Source: Tanytarsus gracilentus (Eukaryota > Arthropoda > Insecta > Diptera > Chironomidae). Taken from it: a DNA stretch of 64,000 bases. The stretch is from contig JAXRKN010000045.1 in NCBI GenBank assembly GCA_038502055.1, positions 11,087,501-11,151,500 on the forward strand, in the 5' to 3' direction. The position numbers and the translations under genes were made by a program. Of this stretch, positions 58,342 to 64,000 are shown one piece after another; positions within the stretch are counted from its first letter, which is position 1; every line of letters starts with the position of its first letter. Under the pieces are notes generated by a model. It was not told where the DNA came from and ran no database searches. It was given only the letters and a program-made list of their open reading frames with translations.

Positions 58342-60327
58342 TAGGGTGCAAATTTTAATTTTGTTTTCTTACTAAACTTTGACCCTTTTAATTATGTCTC
58401 GAAAGTGCACTTAACATTCTTTAAATTTCACGATTTTTTCATGAGCGCTTGATATCACCATCAACTATGTTTTCAGTTGGGTTTCATTAAAAAATCAGAT
58501 CGTGGTATGCCTGTTTGGCACCGATCTATTTTCTCCATACAAAATAAATGTTCAACTTCAATGGTCATTCTATCCATGAAAGAGTTGAGCTAAAATTTGT
58601 AAATTATTTTTCCCATCAAGGTTTGTGTCTTCTCTTTCAAATAAAATTTACTCCTTCCAAAAATATGGCTTCGTTCGTGAGATATGATTTTTTAAAGCGG
58701 CGAGCTCTAACTTTGACCCCGTCGAGCTCTAACTTTGACCCTCGAAAAAGTTGATTTTGAGTTGCAAAACTGTTTTTACTCAACTTTAACTGAGACTTTT
58801 CTTAAATATTTCACCATTTGTCATCGATTAAGCAAAAAATAATTTGGGGTCGCTTCCCAACTTCATGCTGGAATCGTGGATTTTTACTTCCTTAATGGGT
58901 CAATGGATGCTTTAAAAGATGAGTTGATTTTTAAAAGTATTTTTAAAATGTAGCCTTATATCATTCCAACAACTCCTGGTACTTTTTATTTGAAAGCAAA
59001 CACATCTTCGCTTCCGTTTGAACCCCTTCTTTAATATCAATAGTTTAATATTTAGTATTTAAAAAAATAATTGTTTGATGCTGAAATCTATTAATTTCAT
59101 GCAGAAATGTATCCCAAAAAATTTAAAAAATATTGCTGATGTAAAATAGACATAAGCGGCATCTCCTATGACTACATTAAGCACCTCCTGGTTCCACTTC
59201 CAGCACTTCCTTGACTTTTTGCCTAAATTTTTTTTGCTCATAATCAGCATGCTAAGTGGGCTGATAATAAGCATAATTTTAATTTATACCTGACACCATT
59301 AAAGTATGCTTAAAAATACAACTTAAATATTTTTCTTCGACTTGATAAATTAAATTTTTTATAAATTTTAACTTCATCTTCATGTTACCTGAGATGGTGC
59401 TTATTGTCAGCACAGCTTATGCTGATTATGAGCAAAAAAAATTTAGGCAAAAAGTTAAGGAAGTGATGGAAGTGGAACCAGGAGGTGCTTAATATAGTCA
59501 TAGGAGATGCCGCTTATGTCTATTTTACATCAGCAATATTTTTTAAATTTTTTGGGATACATTTCTGCATGAATTTAATAGATTTCAGCATCAAACAATT
59601 ATTTTTTTAAATACTAAATATTAAACTATTGATATTAAAGAAGGGGTTCAAACGGAAGCGAAGATGTGTTTGCTTTCAAATTAAAAGTACCAGGAGTTGT
59701 TGAAATGATATAAGGCTACATTTTAAAAATACTTTTAAAAATCAACTCATCTTTTAAAGCATCCATTGACCCATTAAGGAAGTAAAAATCCACGATTCCA
59801 GCATGAAGTTGGGAAGCGACCCCAAATTATTTTTTGCTTAATCGATGACAAATGGTGAAATATTAAAGAAAAGTCTCAGTTAAAGTTGAGTAAAAACAGT
59901 TTTGCAACTCAAAATCAACTTTTTCGAGGGTCAAAGTTAGAGCTCGACGGGGTCAAAGTTAGAGCTCGCCGCTTTAAAAAATCATATCTCACGAACGAAG
60001 CCATATTTTTGGAAGGAGTAAATTTTATTTGAAAGAGAAGACACAAACCTTGATGGGAAAAATAATTTACAAATTTTAGCTCAACTCTTTCATGGATAGA
60101 ATGACCATTGAAGTTGAACATTTATTTTGTATGGAGAAAATAGATCGGTGCCAAACAGGCATACCACGATCTGATTTTTTAATGAAACCCAACTGAAAAC
60201 ATAGTTGATGGTGATATCAAGCGCTCATGAAAAAATCGTGAAATTTAAAGAATGTTAAGTCCACTTTCGAGACATAATAAAAAGGGTCAAAGTTTAGTAA
60301 GAAAACAAAATTAAAATTTGCACCCTA
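58342..60327. repeat. Giant near-perfect palindrome, arms about 930 bp
   Basis: The left arm 58342-59272 is the reverse complement of the right arm 59396-60327 around an axis at about 59334.5. The coordinate sum stays at 118669 at every point checked (outer ends, 58548/60121, 58861/59808, 59161/59508), so the arms have essentially no indels. I found at least seven single-base differences by eye. The central 123 bp are unpaired, and the innermost about 25 bp of each arm pair imperfectly. The outer ends read TA-GGGTGCAAATTTTAATTTTG and its complement, so TA could be a target duplication of a Tc1/mariner-type insertion. Each arm carries the same 68-codon open frame (58548-58754 plus; 59915-60121 minus), which matches no family and is not called a gene. 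A foldback transposon, an inverted duplication or an assembly artefact are all possible. Confidence 0.93.
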
Positions 60328-63300
60328 TCATCCCAAATTTGTGAAATTTTAAAATATGGATAAATTTTTTAAATCCATGAACTTTTTACAATTCCCAGTA
60401 ATTTTTAATCTACTAATAAATTTAACAAAACCAATTAAAAAATTATTGAAAATTTCATCTTCTGCACATTTTTAATATCTTGAATAAATTAAAACTTAAT
60501 TACCATCGCTGGCAGCTCAATTATTTCCCAACATGATCTCATCAGAGTGATATACGGAATGAGTGAATTTCATATAGCCATAAATCTTGCAAATTATCCC
60601 ATTACACAACTTCTGCTCATTCATTAGAAGCGAGAGAAACAAAAAAAACATTCAGCGAGTGAGTGGCAAGACAAGAAGTCGTCATTATATTAACAAGTAA
60701 AGAAATTAAAATGAAATGAAAGAAATAAAAACAATCACATGCACGAATGAAAATTTATTGCTTTTTTGCCTTGAGAGATGAGAAAAAAAATATAATTTTA
60801 ATGCTTCATAAAAAAAAGCCAAACGACTCGCCGTGAAGTGATTCAACAACTTTTTTTTCATACTGCATCACATAATTGACTCACATTTTAATTCATTCTG
60901 CAATTTGAAACAAAAGAAAGCAAGAAAAAACTCTTTTTCCATTCGACAATGCTAAACAATGCGCACAATTACAATGCAAATGGTAATATCTGCAATTTAT
61001 CCATCTGTCTCGATTCTATGGCTTGTAACATCTAGTCTTACTCTCACCATGCACACACTGCAACATTAAAATGGACTCGATGTAACATAATAGAAATGGA
61101 TTGTATTTTATTTAATTCTACATGAACGAACTATCTCTGATTAAGTATGACAGGCACACACAAATAAGTGAGTAGAGAAGTGGATAGACACAAGAGAGTT
61201 GCGGTTGCTATTTGGCAAGCAGAAAATGTTGAAGATAAAGTGCAGTTAATTTGTTGGACGAAGACAGGGATTTAAGAACATTTAATATTAGGGTAACGAT
61301 TATTTTTTAAAAAATATTTTTTAAATTTTTTAACATACTTTTTTAAATTTAAATTTTTTGATATCTCTTGCAATTTTTTAACGTACATTTTAAAATTTAA
61401 ATATTAAAAATATTTTTAATATTTTTTTGTAATCCCCGAAATAATTTATAGAAAATAAGCAAACTCATCAAATGCGACCCTCACACTCGCAAAACTTTAT
61501 TTTCGCAAACAGCTTCTGAAGTAAATGATTCACGAAAAAAGAAAAAACATCAAAAAGAAAATTAATTCATTAAAAGTGGAATTCACTTAGCGACGACGAT
61601 GATGATGCCAACGCGAAAGAGAGAGAGAAAATCTCATTTTGCCAACAATGTATGTAAATGGCAACAACTGTCATTATAAAAGACAAGCGGTTGTCAAAAA
61701 ATTATAATTTGGGTTTGTTTTTCGTTTTTAATTTCGTCACATTGAGTTATTTTTGTATGTGGTTGATGAGATAAGATTGAATCGGATAAATTAGAATATT
61801 TTTCGAACTTTACACTCACTTTTATACTTTACAAGCGTCAGTGGGATTTTTTAGGTGATGACATGACTTGAATGAGGGAAAAATTATTATTTTTTAAGTT
61901 GTCATAAAATTTAAAGATGACTTGAAATATTTCTTAAAAATTTAAACTTTTTTCTTTTGTCATTGTCGATCTCCTCGTGGTTCTTAGTCTTGTTTGTTTT
62001 AAAAAACTTTGCTCGTTGCACATTAAAATTGTTTCTTTTTTGTTGCAACATGAAAAACAGCAAGAACATGCATGGAGGACGGATGATGGAGAAGAAAATA
62101 AATTATAATGTTGAAAATTATGCTCTCTCTGCTGTGTGTCGTAATTTATTTGCATTGTGCATGGTTGCGGGTTGTTCTTTGCGTTCAAAAGGGCACATTA
62201 TGGGTGGTGTTAGTTACTCTGCTCTTTGAATAGCTTTTGCATGTATCTAGTACGGTAACATAAGATTTGTTAAGAGGAATTTTGATGAAAGAGAAAAAAA
62301 AGACAAAGCAAGATGGAAATTTGAGATAATTGTTGAGGACGTTAAAGAGATTTTGTGTTACATGTTGGGAGTTTGCGTTTAAAAGTTATCATGAAAAGTC
62401 AAAATTTGATTCCATGTTGTAAATTTTCCCCTCATTAAAAGCATAAAAAATTGCTTAATGCACAATATGGTGCAAGATGTTGTCGTTTTACTTTGATTTA
62501 ATAAGTCACACTGCACGGAACATTTGCCGTGTTATTCGAATTCTTTAAAAAGGGCGAGAAACTTTTAAAAAATTAATTATTTTTTTTAATAATTAAAAGC
62601 ATTTAAAATAATTTTATATGCTAAAATATATGTAATTACATATGTAAAACATATAAATATAAACCCAAGTTTCTCACCCCCTTGAAATTCTTTTCAAATA
62701 TATTTTTTAGAAGAGCCATAAAGGAAGAGAATTTTTGCGGTTAAAGCGAGCGAGACGTAGAAAATGTGTAAATTGCACTCCCGACACTCATCAACTCGCT
62801 TGAGCTGTGGAGATTAATGAAAAAAATTTCATATCATCCATTTAGAAGAAAAAAATGTGTTTTTTAATTTTAATTAATTTTTTTGCCCTCTTCTTAATTT
62901 TGAGCTTGCGAAACGATTTTAAAGCGTGAAGCGCAAAAAACAACAAAAAATTTTACATTTGATGTTTTTCAAGTGCGAAGAAAATTGCGAGTTTAACATA
63001 ATTTGTAATTTGTGGGCGACTTTGTGAGAGCATTTTGTAGCTCATCGCTAACGCATGAATATGAAATTTTTTTGTACATCACTAAATAATTTTTGTAAAG
63101 TATTTTAAAAAATTAAATTCGAGAACAAAAGCGACACCGAGAGCGTTGAAAATTTATAATTGCTGTGCACTACTTAAATTTATCGATTACTAATTATTTT
63201 CAACCGGCGATATGCATTTCAATCTTTTTAAATTTCTGTTAATTTTTTTTTTGCGAAAACAAATCGGAAAATGAAATTTAACAAGCAATTTTTAATTAAC

Positions 63301-64000
63301 CATGTCAATGCATTGTGTATAGCGCTCCGTTCATAATTGATTATTTTTTCAGATTATTTTCTTTCTGCGAATGATGAAAAGTTTTTTTTGGTGAAGGGTA
63401 AAACACATAAAAATTTATTTAATGATGTTTTATTATTTGATGAACAATAAATTAAATTTATTTTGTAAAAATGCGATGTAACAATTAAATTTTTATATTT
63501 ATTTTGTTGCTAAAAAGATTTAATTGAAATCTTTTCTAGAAATTCCATCACATCTCACTAAAAACATTTAAATCCTTTTCAACACCCGCCATTTCACCTC
63601 TCAATTCTATTAATTTCCATTTAACGCTCAACATAAAATAACTTTTTAATTGAATTGCGAAAAGATTTTCATTTAAATTCATGTTGCGACGTAAATTTGA
63701 CGTGAGCGGGCAGACAAGAGGGAAAATGGATTAACTGAGTGAGAGAAATTATCTTCACTGGGTTCAATGTACAAAATCTAAATGATTTTCAATTGGCAGC
63801 TCTCAGTTAAATATGAATTGAATTGAATATGATGACAATAAAATGTTATTTTGTAGAGTGGCGGTAATGGCAACAATGAAAGTCAATTTATATCTAATTT
63901 ATTTAATCGTCCATACACGCATGTCTGTGGAGCTTCACAATCTGAATTATTTCCGCTTCTCGTAAACATCAAAAATTCATACATCAAAAATAATGGCTGC
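60328..64000. other. AT-rich non-coding interval to the window end
   Basis: No supportable coding region. The paired open frames at 61934-62229 overlap on both strands and look random. The 60370-60440 stretch resembles the left flank of the palindrome in direct orientation. Confidence 0.45.

Noticed and set aside
58548..58754. 68-codon open frame, repeated exactly at 59915-60121 on the other strand
   Set aside because: Duplicate presence follows from the palindrome, not from selection on a protein; no family resemblance or gene signals.
1..64000. CRISPR array, prokaryotic operon or phage content
   Set aside because: Spliceosomal introns throughout and no spaced direct repeats of the CRISPR type; the tandem repeats found are minisatellites.

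Overview
The window is nuclear DNA of a small-genome insect. It is very AT-rich, its protein genes carry short GT-AG introns (mostly 50-450 bp), and its proteins most resemble dipteran orthologues (Calx, mats/MOB1, Atg6, DNApol-iota). A nematoceran fly such as a midge is my best guess; that is inference, because no species marker is present. All gene models were built by hand from splice signals and reading-frame continuity. Their exon phases add up, but no transcript supports them.

Layout. 1-1397: 3' half of a Na+/Ca2+ exchanger gene (+). 1398-4995: AT-rich non-coding DNA with one perfect-looking foldback at 3480-3550. 4996-19010: a compact block of eight genes that alternate strictly in strand: HYPK (-), MTRES1 (+), POLI (-), ATG6/Beclin-1 (+), a FASTK-family gene (-), MOB1/mats (+), an SLC44 choline-transporter-like gene (-) and a UDP-glycosyltransferase (+). 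Neighbours therefore share either a bidirectional promoter region or a convergent 3' end. 19152-20094: two divergent tRNA-Asn(GTT)-like genes, each interrupted by an intron-like insert at the canonical position. 20095-29960: gene-poor DNA holding one 1.8-kb repeat element (25006-26797). 30101-33850: a 12-exon secreted neprilysin-like (M13) metallopeptidase. 34453-35599: a short Dumpy-like EGF-module protein. 35600-46660: gene desert with one unclassified repeat (about 42535-43385). 46664-48037: a three-exon F-box-like gene. 48038-64000: gene desert with a second, inverted copy of the 1.8-kb repeat family (56590-57655) and a very large near-perfect palindrome (58342-60327).

The genes are not an operon or pathway. 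The compact block is mostly housekeeping: proteostasis (HYPK), mitochondrial RNA (MTRES1, FASTK family), translesion synthesis (POLI), autophagy (ATG6), Hippo signalling (MOB1), lipid/choline transport (SLC44) and detoxification (UGT). The most unusual structures are the 2-kb palindrome with about 930-bp arms, the dispersed orphan GGATTCGAACC motifs that match a tRNA B-box, the intron-bearing tRNA-Asn pair, and a repeat copy that looks like a local assembly-error patch.
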